From Verrucomicrobiales bacterium (GTDB lineage: Bacteria; Verrucomicrobiota; Verrucomicrobiia; Limisphaerales; J093): DNA of 64,000 nt. The stretch lies in assembly GCA_024233305.1 (NCBI GenBank), contig JACKPV010000034.1, forward strand, positions 62,001-126,000, written 5' to 3'. The notes beneath the pieces are model-generated. The model was not told the DNA's origin, ran no database searches, and saw only the letters and a list, made by a program, of their open reading frames with translations. Both the position numbers and the translations under genes were made by a program. Of this stretch, positions 7,728 through 16,786 are shown piece after piece. Positions within the stretch are counted from its first letter, which is position 1; each line of letters starts with the position of its first letter.

Positions 7728-9128
7728 TCAGGGGGCGGTGGCGGGAGGAATGGGCGTGGTGCCGTGTCGGACCGCGGCTTCGAGTTGGGCGCCCTGCAGT
7801 CCGTTGAAGGCGGCCAGGGCCGCGGCCTGTCCCGAGACGTAGGCGGTGGCCGCGGAGGTCCCCACCACGTAGTAAGGCCGTCCCTCGAAGGGCACGATGC
7901 TCAGCCCGGGCGCGCCGACATCCACGAAGTCTCCGTGGTTGGCATAGGCCGCCACTTGTCCGTTGCGGTCCAGCGCGGTGACCGCGACGACCTCCTGATA
8001 AGCGGCGGGATACGTCGGCGTGGTGAGTGGTTCGTTGCCGGCGGCGCCGAGAAAGACCACGCCGGCGGCCCGGCCCGCGGCGATCACCTCGTGGACCAGC
8101 GGATTGCTGCCATCGCCGCCCAGACTGAGATTGATGATGTCGGCGCCGGCGTTGATCGCCGACTGAATGCCCCGGGCCACGTCAAAGCTCGAGGTGCTCG
8201 GGTTGGCGCCGTAGACGTCCACCGGCAAAATGCGGACCGGGGTATCCCCCGAAACCCCCGTGCCCGCGAGGCTGTTGAGGATGGTCGTGGCCATGCTGGT
8301 GCCATGGGACAGCGAGTCGGAGGCGGCGACGGTTGAACCGGTGACATTGATCGCGGGCAACAGGAAATCCTGGATCGCCGTGCCCTCACCCTGGACGGGG
8401 GTATCGATGACGGCGACGATGACCTGGCTGTCGCCCTGGGCGTTGCCAGGTCGGAGGTTGAGGGTGGAGAGCCCGGCCTGGGAAAGGGACCCGCCGGCGC
8501 CCGGATGATCGATGGCGTAATTGTCCTGCATTCCCGAGGCGCCGCGTTCGGTCAGACGACGGCGCGCGTCGTTGGCGGCCGCCGCATCCTTGAATTTCAA
8601 CCGGTAGGCCCCGAGTTCGTCCAATCGCCCGATGACCTCCGCCCCGAGTTCGGCGGCCAGCGCATCGATGTCGACCGCCCCGCCGCTGACGCGCACGATC
8701 AACTCGTCGTCGAGCTTGTGTGGCCCGCCGGCGGCGGCATCGGAGGCAATCGACACCAATTCGGTGGCTTCCTTGGCGGAACTGTTGAAGATCAGGAGCT
8801 GAGCCGGGCCGGAACTCCCGGGAACGTAGGCGAAGTTGAGTGGGCCGAGCAGCCGGCGCAGGCCCTCGCCGACCTTGGCATCGCGGAAGGCGGCGTAGGT
8901 CCGGTGCTCGACGCCGGGTTCGTAGAGAATCCGCCAATGGGTCGCCGCGGCGAGCTGGGCCAGCGTCTCTTCCAGCGGGCTGTTGGTGAGCTCGGCGTCC
9001 AGCCGCTGCCCGGCGACATGCCAACGGATCGCGCTGGCCGCCCCGGTTTCGGCGGCAAGGCAACGTCCGACCCCGCCGGCCAGCAAGGCCGCGAGCACAC
9101 CGATTTGTCCCGCCTGAAGACCGTTCAT
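7728..9128 (-). CDS. Secreted subtilisin-like serine protease with STN-like N-terminal domain
   Basis: A 466-aa protein from the ATG at 9128 (MNGLQAGQIG). A hydrophobic segment ending CLAAETG gives a signal peptide. Residues of about 35-100 (LEETLAQLAAATHWRILYEP, later a LLGPLNFAYV strand) resemble the secretin/TonB short N-terminal fold. The peptidase S8 domain follows with a full triad: Asp242 in VAVIDTPVQ, His275 in SLSHGTSMA, Ser425 in GTSAATAYVSG, plus the oxyanion Asn in GAAGNEP. It would act in the periplasm or outside the cell. An STN-like domain on a protease is unusual and might dock it to a secretin or to another surface complex; that part is tentative. Confidence 0.85.
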   Translation of the reverse strand: MNGLQAGQIGVLAALLAGGVGRCLAAETGAASAIRWHVAGQRLDAELTNSPLEETLAQLAAATHWRILYEPGVEHRTYAAFRDAKVGEGLRRLLGPLNFAYVPGSSGPAQLLIFNSSAKEATELVSIASDAAAGGPHKLDDELIVRVSGGAVDIDALAAELGAEVIGRLDELGAYRLKFKDAAAANDARRRLTERGASGMQDNYAIDHPGAGGSLSQAGLSTLNLRPGNAQGDSQVIVAVIDTPVQGEGTAIQDFLLPAINVTGSTVAASDSLSHGTSMATTILNSLAGTGVSGDTPVRILPVDVYGANPSTSSFDVARGIQSAINAGADIINLSLGGDGSNPLVHEVIAAGRAAGVVFLGAAGNEPLTTPTYPAAYQEVVAVTALDRNGQVAAYANHGDFVDVGAPGLSIVPFEGRPYYVVGTSAATAYVSGQAAALAAFNGLQGAQLEAAVRHGTTPIPPATAP

Positions 9129-9202
9129 GCGCACAAGGTAACCGAACACCGACCGGCGGCAAAGGTTCCGGTGATCGGACTTGCCGGCAGGTGCGCACCT
9201 CG

Positions 9203-9310
9203 GTTCTTTCGGAACGCGGAGCGTGTTCCGCAGCAAGCTTGACTTCCGGCGAGGCCAGCGAAGTGAATGCCGTGCTCGATTCTCCCGGCCACTTCGAACT
9301 CGGGAAGATC
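9203..9310 (-). repeat. Family B dispersed repeat, copy 1
   Basis: The reverse complement contains CATTCACTTCGCTGGCC, GCCGGAAGTCAAGCTTGCTG and CGCTCCGCGTTCCGAA blocks, which recur at 10233, 16341 and 23200. It abuts a family A repeat. The gap 9129-9587 contains only these two repeats. Confidence 0.7.
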
Positions 9311-9511
9311 TGAGCCGTAACGATTCAGTAACTCGTAGCCACCGACGTGCAGTCGGCGCATGATTCAGCTGGGATAGGGCTGCCTGCCGTCGAGGGCGAC
9401 GATTCACCGAAAGGTGACTGCTGATCGGAATCGGCGAGCCCGCGTAAGCCCTTGGATTTCAGCGCCGACTACACCTCGGCGGCTACAGCGTGTTGAATTG
9501 ATCCGGCTGAG
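9311..9511 (+). repeat. Family A REP doublet, copy 1
   Basis: A ~200-bp element whose two ends are inverted copies of a REP-like palindrome. The left end reads GTAGCCACCGACGTGCAGTC then GGCG; the right end is the complement, ending GGCGGCTAC. GTAG heads a stem CCGAC-loop-GTCGG at both ends, facing each other. Outer flanks TGAGCCG and CGGCTGAG are also inverted. Other copies are at 16444 (inverted), 38318 and 63831. Confidence 0.8.
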
Positions 9512-9587
9512 ATGCGCCCCGACGACGCGGGACGCCGCCGACTCCAGCCTCGACGTTCGGCTGTTCGGGCCTTATGCTTGGATCACC

Positions 9588-10169
9588 ATGCCAGCGATCC
9601 TGGAATTGCCGGAAGTCCGCCAGCGCGTCTCGCCGTTGAGTGTCGAGGAGTATCACCGGCTCGGCGAAGTCAGCGAGCGCGGTCGGCGCACCGAGCTCAT
9701 CCGCGGCATCGTGATCGAGAAGATGTCCAAGTCCCCTTTGCACGCCGCCGTCGCCAAGCGCCTTTACGACCTGTTGCTGGCCAGGCTGCCCGCGGGCTGG
9801 ATTGTGCGGCGCGAGGATCCGCTCACCTTGAAGGACTCCGAACCGAAGCCGGACATCGCAGTTGTCTGGGGCACCGAGGCGGAGTTCTTTCACGCCCACC
9901 CGAGCACGGCCGAACTGGTGGTGGAAGTGGCGGTTTCCAGCGCGGCGCTGGACCGCGAGAACGCTGCGCTGTACGCCGAGGCCGGGGTGAAGGAGTATTG
10001 GATCGTGCTGGGTGCGACCCGGGAAGTCGAGGTGTATCGCCAATTGGAAGCGGGAGGCTACCGCGAAACGCAGATCCGCTCGCTGGATGATCTCCTTGCG
10101 TGCGGGAGCTTTCCCGAAGTTGGCTTCAAGGTTTCCGATCTGTTTGCCGAAACCCAACGACTCGGGTGA
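9588..10169 (+). CDS. Uma2 family (DUF820) putative endonuclease
   Basis: A 193-aa protein from the ATG at 9588. Its architecture matches the Uma2/DUF820 restriction-endonuclease fold: LSVEEYHRL and ELIRGIVIEKM at the N-terminus, SEPKPDIAVVWG with the catalytic Asp, AELVVEVAVSS with the Glu strand, and the C-terminal AGVKEYWIV block. Members occur in many copies in some genomes and their physiological role is unclear. The gene stands alone after a repeat cluster, which suggests an accessory gene acquired there. The larger open frame from 9414 begins inside the family A repeat and is not used. Confidence 0.85.
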   Translation: MPAILELPEVRQRVSPLSVEEYHRLGEVSERGRRTELIRGIVIEKMSKSPLHAAVAKRLYDLLLARLPAGWIVRREDPLTLKDSEPKPDIAVVWGTEAEFFHAHPSTAELVVEVAVSSAALDRENAALYAEAGVKEYWIVLGATREVEVYRQLEAGGYRETQIRSLDDLLACGSFPEVGFKVSDLFAETQRLG

Positions 10170-10232
10170 GGCGTCCGGGTTGTCGCGCGCGTCTCGGCTT
10201 TTCCCAAGGTGGAGGCCTCTGGGAACACAGAG

Positions 10233-10304
10233 ATCGGATTTGATTCCGCCGACCCCGCCGGAAATCAAGCCTGCTGCGGAGTAAATTCCGCGCTCCGAAA
10301 GAAC
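10233..10304 (+). repeat. Family B dispersed repeat, copy 2 (partial)
   Basis: Shorter copy with GATTCCGCCGACCCCGCCGG, then TGCTGCGGAGTAAATTCCGC and GCTCCGAAAG. It lies just past the Uma2 gene and just before the stop of the FUN14-like gene. The left third of the repeat is missing. Confidence 0.6.
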
Positions 10305-10314
10305 AGGAAGGGCG

Positions 10315-10938
10315 CTACCGCCGGCGCAACCCGACCAAGAACCCCCCGGCCGTCATGCCCAGCGCCGGAATAGCCCCGGTGAGAAAGCTCTTGAAGGACT
10401 GAAGCTGGCTGCTCAGCAGGGTAGTGAACTGGGTGAACTGGTTCTCCATCAGGTTCCAGTGAACCTCGACCCAGCCGAGATACGCCATCATTGTCAACAG
10501 CAGGCAGTAAAACCCGACGATCACCATCGCCAGCCGCAGGAAGGCCCGCACCGCAAAACCCATCGCAAAGCCGATGAACAGGCCGAACCCGCCCTTCAAC
10601 ATGAACGGTGACAAATCGTGCAGACCAAGCGCGTCCTCGTTCGCGGGTTCCGCCGTGGCCGAAGGGGTCCCGGCCGAAGCCGGCGCGCCGCCTGGCCGTG
10701 ATTCGCCGAACGAGTTGCCCAGCAGTCCGCCGCCCGAGGGCGTCGACGCACTCCGCGAAGCGGCGGTTGCCGCCGGCGTTTCCGGACGGTCGACGGTGAA
10801 CGCGATCACGGCGCCGCCGACCATCATCAGGATGGCGGCCACGAGTGCGACGGCCTTGAGCCCGGTCAGTGGATGGCGATCCAGGCCGAGCGACTGGCGG
10901 ATGGTCGGGGAGGGAGCGGACGCGGGCGGGTTGCTCAT
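10315..10938 (-). CDS. FUN14-like membrane protein
   Basis: A 207-aa integral membrane protein. After a polar N-terminus there is one membrane segment at about residues 28-48 (KAVALVAAILMMVGGAVIAF), then a Ser/Gly/Pro-rich linker of about 70 residues. The C-terminal part fits the FUN14 pattern: GGFGLFIGFAMGFAVRAFLR, MVIVGFYCLLLTMMAYLGW, a VHWNLMENQF loop and a final GMTAGGFLVGLRRR. FUN14 proteins are best known as mitochondrial outer-membrane proteins; bacterial members have no agreed role. The gene is followed downstream by a family B repeat and lies 63 bp after glcF on the same strand. Confidence 0.65.
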   Translation of the reverse strand: MSNPPASAPSPTIRQSLGLDRHPLTGLKAVALVAAILMMVGGAVIAFTVDRPETPAATAASRSASTPSGGGLLGNSFGESRPGGAPASAGTPSATAEPANEDALGLHDLSPFMLKGGFGLFIGFAMGFAVRAFLRLAMVIVGFYCLLLTMMAYLGWVEVHWNLMENQFTQFTTLLSSQLQSFKSFLTGAIPALGMTAGGFLVGLRRR

Positions 10939-11001
10939 TTCGGTTGGGCGTGGTTCGGAGGCCGGCGAGGCAGCTTCAGCGGGGCGGTAGCGCCGCCGGG
11001 T

Positions 11002-12324
11002 TCAGGCCAGGCGACCCCGCACGGCCTCGGCGCGATAGGCTTCGGCGAGCAGGGTCATGGGATGCACGACGCGGATGGCGGGGTCGGCGTGTTTGAGGCC
11101 GTTGACCAACTGGAGCTGACATCCGGTGTTGCCGGTGGCGACGATGGCGGCCCCGGTGGACCGGATGTGGCGGACCTTGCGATCCAGCAGGCGGTTCGCC
11201 ATTTCGGGCTGGACGATGTTGTAGATGCCGGCGCTGCCACAGCACCAGTTGCTCTCGGGCAGTTCGATCAAGCGGACATTCGGGATGGCCTGCAACAGGG
11301 CGCGTGGTTGCTGAACGACCTGCTGGCCGTGGCTGAGGTGGCAGGACTCGTGGTAGGTCACGGTCAGGGTCGGGGCGCCGTTCACCTCGGGCGCACGCAG
11401 GCCGATCTCCGCGAGCCACTCGTGGATGTCCTTGACCTTCTGATCCCAGAGACGGGCGCGTTCGCGGTAGGCCGGGTCCTCGGCCAGCAGGCTGCCGTAA
11501 TGTCGGAGGTGCGAACCGCAGCCGCCGGCGTTGGTGATGATGGCGTCGAAACCGGCGGGCGGGATGCGGTCCAGGTTGATCCGGGCGAGCTTGCGGGCGA
11601 GGTCAATTTCGCCGTTGTGCGCGTGCAGCGAACCGCAGCATTCCTGGCGGCGCGGGGTGAGCACTTCGCAGCCGTTTTCGGCGAGCACCTCGACGGTGTC
11701 GCGGTTGACGTCGCTGAAGATGAGGTCCTGGGCGCACCCGGTCAGCATGGCCACCCGAAAGCGGCGTTGCCCGCGAGCCGGGGTGATCTCGGGAATGAGT
11801 TGTTCCGAAAAGCGGCGCTGGATGTCGGGCGTCATGGCCTCGAGTTCGCGCAGGCGTTTCGGGAGCAACTTGAGAATTCCGCTCTTGCGAATGAAATCCT
11901 GCAGGCCGAGCCACTTCCACTGGTAGACCTGCATCAGGCGGCCCAGGAAACGCAGCCGGCGCAGGTCCATGAACAGCCACTTGACCGTGAACCATCGGAT
12001 CAGGCGGCGGCGGGGGGTGTTGAGCAGGCCAACCCGCTCGACCTCCGCCCGCGCGTGCTCGAAGAGTTCCGCGTAGTTCACCCCGGCCGGACACGCGGTC
12101 GTGCAGGCCAGGCAACCGAGGCAGAAGTACATCTCCTCGGCGAACAGCCGCGTCGCGTCCAGGCGGTCGTCGGCAATCGCCCGCATCAGGGAAATCCGGC
12201 CGCGCGGGCTGTTACGTTCCAGCTTGGTGAAGTCGTAGGTGGGACAGGTGGGCAGGCACAGGCCGCAATGCATGCACTGCTGCACCACCGAGTAATCGAG
12301 GTCTTTGAGATGGCTCGTGTTCAT
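11002..12324 (-). CDS. glcF: Glycolate oxidase iron-sulfur subunit (GlcF-like)
   Basis: A 440-aa iron-sulfur protein that passes electrons from glycolate (or another 2-hydroxy acid) dehydrogenase to the membrane quinone pool. Two ferredoxin-type 4Fe-4S motifs are visible: C17-x2-C20-x2-C23-x3-C27 (CMHCGLCLPTC) and C68-x2-C71-x2-C74-x3-C78 (CLGCLACTTAC). Two later cysteine-rich CCG domains follow (ECCGSLHAHNG and WCCGSAGIYNIV). Order and length match GlcF. No glcD or glcE flavoprotein gene lies in the window, so its partner is encoded elsewhere, and the exact 2-hydroxy acid cannot be told from this subunit. Confidence 0.88.
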   Translation of the reverse strand: MNTSHLKDLDYSVVQQCMHCGLCLPTCPTYDFTKLERNSPRGRISLMRAIADDRLDATRLFAEEMYFCLGCLACTTACPAGVNYAELFEHARAEVERVGLLNTPRRRLIRWFTVKWLFMDLRRLRFLGRLMQVYQWKWLGLQDFIRKSGILKLLPKRLRELEAMTPDIQRRFSEQLIPEITPARGQRRFRVAMLTGCAQDLIFSDVNRDTVEVLAENGCEVLTPRRQECCGSLHAHNGEIDLARKLARINLDRIPPAGFDAIITNAGGCGSHLRHYGSLLAEDPAYRERARLWDQKVKDIHEWLAEIGLRAPEVNGAPTLTVTYHESCHLSHGQQVVQQPRALLQAIPNVRLIELPESNWCCGSAGIYNIVQPEMANRLLDRKVRHIRSTGAAIVATGNTGCQLQLVNGLKHADPAIRVVHPMTLLAEAYRAEAVRGRLA

Positions 12325-12445
12325 GCCGCCCGCCGGCGCCCGGAATCACACCGCTTCGCGCGCCGGGCACCGAAGTCTGCGGACGGTCCCGGCGGCTCTG
12401 CGCCCGACCGCCCGGGACACCCGTCACGCGGTGGCAGCATGCCTG

Positions 12446-15352
12446 TCATTCGAGGGGCATGGCAAACTGATACGTGCCTGATCCCACCTCGAGCCGAACC
12501 CGCATCCCGTCCGTCCCGACGTACTTCACTCCCGGCGCTTCGCCGAGCGGACGGCCCGATTCGGTCAATGCATGCGGATCCGTCGTGGGCAGCAGGACCG
12601 TGGCCACGGTGTTGGCCGGCACCCGCGCGGTGAACTCGAATCTCCCGTCCGCACGGCGCCACGAGCTTTCCACCCGGCCACGGACGGTTTCCTGCCGGGC
12701 CTTGACCCAACTGACCGGAGCGACCACCGGGTTGCTGTCCGGGGACGGCGGCGCGGGCGCCAGCACGAGGCGGCGAAAACCGGGGCCGTCACTCCGGATG
12801 CCCGCCAGGTCCCGGAACATCCACTCGGCAATCGCGCCGAAGGAGTAATGGCTGAAGGAGTTCATCGACGCGTTCTGATTGCCGCTCTGGCCGTTGAACC
12901 CGTGCTCGGTGGTGTAGCTGTCCCAGCGTTCCCAGACGGTCGTGGCGCCGTTGATCACCTCGTAACCCCACGACGGAAACCGCCGGCTTTGGAAGAGGCG
13001 CACCGCCAGGTCGTGCTGACCGTGCCGGGAAAGAACCGGCAGGAGCGGCTTGGTGCCGAGGAAGCCGGTGGTCATGCGGTGGTCGTTCGCCACGATGCGA
13101 CCGGCAAGATCCGCGCTGATCCGTTGGGTCTGGGCCTCGGTGAGCAAGGGCATGTCCAGGGCGAGCACGTGCGCCGTTTGCGTGGCGATCTTCAGCGATC
13201 CGTCGGCATTGAGGTAGGCGTTGCGAAAGGCGCCCTGGATGGCGGCCAGGCGGCGGCGGTAGTTCTTCGCTTCAACGGTGCGCCCGAGCGCGTCGGCCAT
13301 CTCCGCCATCATCCGGCAATCCTGCGCGTGATAGCACGTGTCGATGTATTCAATCGGCGTCGGCTCGTCCACGTTGAGCCAGTCGCCCCACGGGTTGCCG
13401 ATGGAAACCCCGAGACCCTCGGGCGATGTCGTGGCCGCGCGCCAGTCCATGAACCGCGTCATCGAATCCCAGTGCCGGGCGAGGATGCGGGTGTCGCCGT
13501 AGACCTGCCAGATGGTCCAGGGACAGATGATCCCGGCGTCGGTCCAGGCCGTGCCGAAGTTCTTGCGCGGCGTGCCGTGCCCCATCGGATAGGGGCAGTA
13601 GTCCGGATAGGCGCCGTAGGGCAGCTGGGCTTCCTCGAGGTCGTCCAGCCACTTGGTAAAGAACGCCGCGACGTCGGCATTGCAGGTGGCGGCCCCGACG
13701 TAAATCTGCGCATCCCCCATCCAGCCGAGGCGTTCATCGCGTTGCGGGCAGTCGGTGGGCACCTCGATGAAATTGGCGCGCTGCGTCCACTGGGTGTTCT
13801 TCCAGAAGCGCGTGAGCACCTCGTCCGAGCAGGCGAACTCGCTGCCGAACGGCGTGTCGTTGTGCAGCACCAACCCGGTCACCGCGTCCAGTTCAGGCCG
13901 GGTGTCGAGGCCGGTCAGCTCGACGTAGCGGAAGCCGTGATAGGTGAAGCGCGGCTCCCAGACCTCGCCTTCGGGATCGCCGCGCAAGGTGTAGAAATCG
14001 GTGGCGCGGGCGCGGCGGAGGTTCTCGGTCATGAGGCGTCCGTCCGGATGCAACATTTCGCCGTGGCGCAGGCGCACCGTGCGGCCCGCCTCGCCTTTCA
14101 CTTTCAGACGCACGATGCCGGCGAAGTTCTGACCGAGATCGAAGATCCAGGCGCCCGGTTCCGGCTCCGTCACGGCCTGCGCGGGAAGTGCTTCCGTCAC
14201 CCGGATGGGAGGCGCGGTGTAGGCCTGAAGCCGGGGCGGGGCATGGAAGCCGAGATCGACTTCGCGCGTGCCGCGGTTGTCGTGAAAGACCGCGGGAATC
14301 GGACCGGCGTCCGCGGCCGGGACGGCGAATTCCCATTCCCACTTCGAGGCATGATTCGGATCCGCCCAGGCCGGTTCCGCCAACCTGGCATCGTAGGCCT
14401 CGCCCATGATCAGGTCGGCCTCGCGGACCGGACCGCCGGCACTGACCTGCCAGGCGGTGTCCGTCACGATGGTCTGTCGCTTGCCGTCGGCGTATTCGAT
14501 CTCCAACTGCGCCAGCAAGGCCGGGGTCTTGCCGTAGAAGTACCGGCCCACCTGACCGGGGCCCTGGCCGACCAGCAATCCGTAACCGACGTAACCCGCA
14601 TACCATCCGTCGGACAGCACCGCCCCGATGCGATTCACCCGGCCACCCACGAGCGCCGTCACGTCGTGCGTGCGGTAATAGGCCCGTTGATGGTAGTCGG
14701 CCCAGCCGGTCTCGAAATACGCGTCCCCGACCCGCCGACCGTTCAGATGCATTTCGACCAACCCCAGACTGCTGACATACAGCGTCGCTCGTTTGACCGG
14801 CGCCGACAGGGTCGCGAAATCGCGGCGATAATGGCGGGCGGGCGGGAGGAACAGGTCCTTGCGGCTCGCGTGCAGCGGGGTGTCGTCGCGATGCGAAATC
14901 CAGGTGGCGGTCCAGTCGGCGGAGTCGAGCAGGCCCATGCTCCAGTGCGCCGACTCGCTCCAGGCGGAGGGCTGGCCGTCCTGGTCCCACACCCGCACCC
15001 GCCAATGGCATTCCTGCCGCGAAGCCAGCGGTGCGCCGGCGTAGGCGATCTGGGCTGTTTGATCGCTCGGAACAATCCCGGTGTCCCACAGCAGGTCTCC
15101 CGCCCGGTTCAGAGCGGCGGGCGATCCGGCCACGACAATCTGGTAGGCGGTCTGTCGTTGACCGCGTTCCTCGGATTCGACCCGCCAGCTCAACCGCGGC
15201 TGAGAGGCATCGAGGCCCAGCGGGTTTGGCAGGTATTCGCAGCGGAGCGTGCTGACGGCCAGTCCGGCCGCGAGGTCGGGAAGCGCGTTCAACAGGACAG
15301 CGAGGCAGAGGCCGCGGACGGCAGACGGGAGAGGGCAACGGGTCGAGTTCAT
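12446..15352 (-). CDS. Exported alpha-L-rhamnosidase, GH78
   Basis: A 968-aa enzyme from the ATG at 15352 (MNSTRCPLPS) with a hydrophobic signal region ending near LAAGLAV. It would remove terminal rhamnose from plant or algal glycans in the periplasm or outside the cell. The GH78 order is visible: an N-terminal fibronectin-like start (LRCEYLPNPLGLD, PRLSWRV), a beta domain with YVSSLGLVEMHLNGRRVGD, then the (alpha/alpha)6 catalytic domain with IEVPTDCPQRDERLGWMGDA, which holds the expected acidic residues. Late blocks include TTVWERWDSYT and NSFSHYSFGAIAEWM. An alternative start at 15418 lacks a clean signal. It sits with other carbohydrate and export genes but not in an evident polysaccharide locus. 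Confidence 0.92.
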   Translation of the reverse strand: MNSTRCPLPSAVRGLCLAVLLNALPDLAAGLAVSTLRCEYLPNPLGLDASQPRLSWRVESEERGQRQTAYQIVVAGSPAALNRAGDLLWDTGIVPSDQTAQIAYAGAPLASRQECHWRVRVWDQDGQPSAWSESAHWSMGLLDSADWTATWISHRDDTPLHASRKDLFLPPARHYRRDFATLSAPVKRATLYVSSLGLVEMHLNGRRVGDAYFETGWADYHQRAYYRTHDVTALVGGRVNRIGAVLSDGWYAGYVGYGLLVGQGPGQVGRYFYGKTPALLAQLEIEYADGKRQTIVTDTAWQVSAGGPVREADLIMGEAYDARLAEPAWADPNHASKWEWEFAVPAADAGPIPAVFHDNRGTREVDLGFHAPPRLQAYTAPPIRVTEALPAQAVTEPEPGAWIFDLGQNFAGIVRLKVKGEAGRTVRLRHGEMLHPDGRLMTENLRRARATDFYTLRGDPEGEVWEPRFTYHGFRYVELTGLDTRPELDAVTGLVLHNDTPFGSEFACSDEVLTRFWKNTQWTQRANFIEVPTDCPQRDERLGWMGDAQIYVGAATCNADVAAFFTKWLDDLEEAQLPYGAYPDYCPYPMGHGTPRKNFGTAWTDAGIICPWTIWQVYGDTRILARHWDSMTRFMDWRAATTSPEGLGVSIGNPWGDWLNVDEPTPIEYIDTCYHAQDCRMMAEMADALGRTVEAKNYRRRLAAIQGAFRNAYLNADGSLKIATQTAHVLALDMPLLTEAQTQRISADLAGRIVANDHRMTTGFLGTKPLLPVLSRHGQHDLAVRLFQSRRFPSWGYEVINGATTVWERWDSYTTEHGFNGQSGNQNASMNSFSHYSFGAIAEWMFRDLAGIRSDGPGFRRLVLAPAPPSPDSNPVVAPVSWVKARQETVRGRVESSWRRADGRFEFTARVPANTVATVLLPTTDPHALTESGRPLGEAPGVKYVGTDGMRVRLEVGSGTYQFAMPLE

Positions 15353-15565
15353 CTGAGACGGAGGCCATTCATGAAACAAACCGGTCCACGGCGCAAGCCC
15401 GATGGACGGGGAGGTCAATCCCGAAAGGCAGCGCAGCCTCCTCGTATAACAGGATGCAATCCGCAGCGGGCTTTACTCCGTACTCCGCCAAAGCAGCGGT
15501 GCGCGATCAAGCCCCGCGGGGGTGGTCCCGATTATCGAAGCACGCCGGCGACCGCCGGAAAGCGA

Positions 15566-16261
15566 TCATTGCCCGGTCGATGGTGGTTCCGCGGGATGTC
15601 CCACCGCTTGGGCCAGGACGATCGACTGCTGCTCGCCGAGGGCCATGGCTTTCGCGAGCGGTTCCCGGGACAAGTCATGCACCACAGTCGCGAGTCCTTC
15701 CGAGGCGCAGAACAGGGAGATGTTCTGCGAAATGCAGCCGGTGGCGATGGCCGCATAGAACTCCCGCCGTTCGTCCGGCGCCCTGGCCTGCCGTTCCGCG
15801 TTGGCCACAAACACGAGAGTGACCGGCGCCACCCGGGCAAAGGCGCCCCCGCCCGTCAACGCCCGCAAATCCTCCCCCGAACAGCGACGGAGGGCGTGCG
15901 GGCCGGGCAGGTAGAGGAAGAGCCCACCGGCGGTGGCAACGTAGAGATCGATTTCCTGCGCGTTCATGGCCGAGGGCGCGGTCCGGCCGCCGGTGGCGGG
16001 GCGGTTGATGCCAAAGGCGGCCCAGAGCAGGTTCGACAAGGTCGCGGGCTCCAACGCCGTCTCCCGGAACTCGCGCGTGGTCCGCCGTTCGCCCAGGGCG
16101 ATCATGAGCGCCCGTCCGGCCGCCGTGTCGGGGGCGGGCAGGCGCCATTCCGGGGAATCTCCCGAGAGGAAGGTGGACGGCGCGGCCACCGGGAAGTCCG
16201 CGGCCCTCGCCAGGGTCAGGACGCCCAGGAGGATTCCGATCAAACCAGCACGGATTGTCAT
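15566..16261 (-). CDS. Exported nitroreductase-like (SagB-type) protein
   Basis: A 231-aa flavin-dependent oxidoreductase from the ATG at 16261, which gives a signal peptide (GLIGILLGVLTLARA). The nitroreductase fold shows in LGERRTTREF near the N-terminus, LSNLLWAAFGINRP, the RTAPSAMNAQEIDLYV block typical of SagB-type members, and the C-terminal AATGCISQNISLFCASEGL. The FMN-binding Arg pair RRTTR is present. The substrate is unknown; members with signal peptides are common in bacteria and are not tied to peptide-toxin maturation. It appears to be single-gene. Confidence 0.83.
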   Translation of the reverse strand: MTIRAGLIGILLGVLTLARAADFPVAAPSTFLSGDSPEWRLPAPDTAAGRALMIALGERRTTREFRETALEPATLSNLLWAAFGINRPATGGRTAPSAMNAQEIDLYVATAGGLFLYLPGPHALRRCSGEDLRALTGGGAFARVAPVTLVFVANAERQARAPDERREFYAAIATGCISQNISLFCASEGLATVVHDLSREPLAKAMALGEQQSIVLAQAVGHPAEPPSTGQ

Positions 16262-16340
16262 GCGGTCAAGTGTCGGCGGCGGCATCCCCCGCGTCGAGCC
16301 CGCACCCCTCCGCTGCTTCCCCGCGGGCACTCCTCGACTT

Positions 16341-16441
16341 TTCCCGAGTTCAAGGCGACCGGAGAAATGGAGCGTAGGGTTCATCCCGGTGGCCCGGCCG
16401 GCGATCGAGCTTGCTGCGGAACAAACCCCGCGGTCCGAAAA
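16341..16441 (+). repeat. Family B dispersed repeat, copy 3
   Basis: Full copy: TTCCCGAGTTC, GGTTCATCCCGGTGGCCC, GATCGAGCTTGCTGCGGAAC and CCGCGGTCCGAAA in order. It is followed within 3 bp by an inverted family A doublet. The gap 16262-16786 holds these two repeats and no gene. Confidence 0.75.
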
Positions 16442-16443
16442 GG

Positions 16444-16645
16444 CTGAGCCGTATCGATTCAACACGGGGTAGCCGCCGACGTGTAGTCGGCGCTGAAATC
16501 CAGGGGCTTACGCGGTCTCACTGGTTCCGACTGGCAGTCACGTTTTGGTGAATCGTCGCGCTCGGCGGTCGGCAGCCTTATCCCAGCTGAAGCATGCGCC
16601 GACTGCACGTCGGCGGCTACGAGTTACTGAATCGTTACGGCTGAG
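16444..16645 (-). repeat. Family A REP doublet, copy 2
   Basis: Reverse-complement copy of the element at 9311. Both GTAG-headed palindromes are intact, and the outer sequence CTGAGCCGT / ACGGCTGAG is inverted. It joins a family B copy, in a different relative orientation from the pair at 9203-9511. Confidence 0.8.
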
Positions 16646-16786
16646 AGGCGTACGCTGGGGCGCAAGGGCTGACGCCGTGCGATTCTGACAGACAAGCGGG
16701 CGCGGCTTGCTATGCTGCCGACGTTACCGTAAGTCGAACCTTCGGGCCGGGGTTTCCTGCCGACCCGAGCCATAGAGTTGCCATCG

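Noticed and set aside
9414..9587. Upstream extension of the Uma2 frame
   Set aside because: It reads through the family A repeat; the domain starts after the ATG at 9588.
15450..15490. Possible extra family B copy
   Set aside because: Only a loose resemblance to the TGCGGA...CTCCG part; too short and divergent to count.
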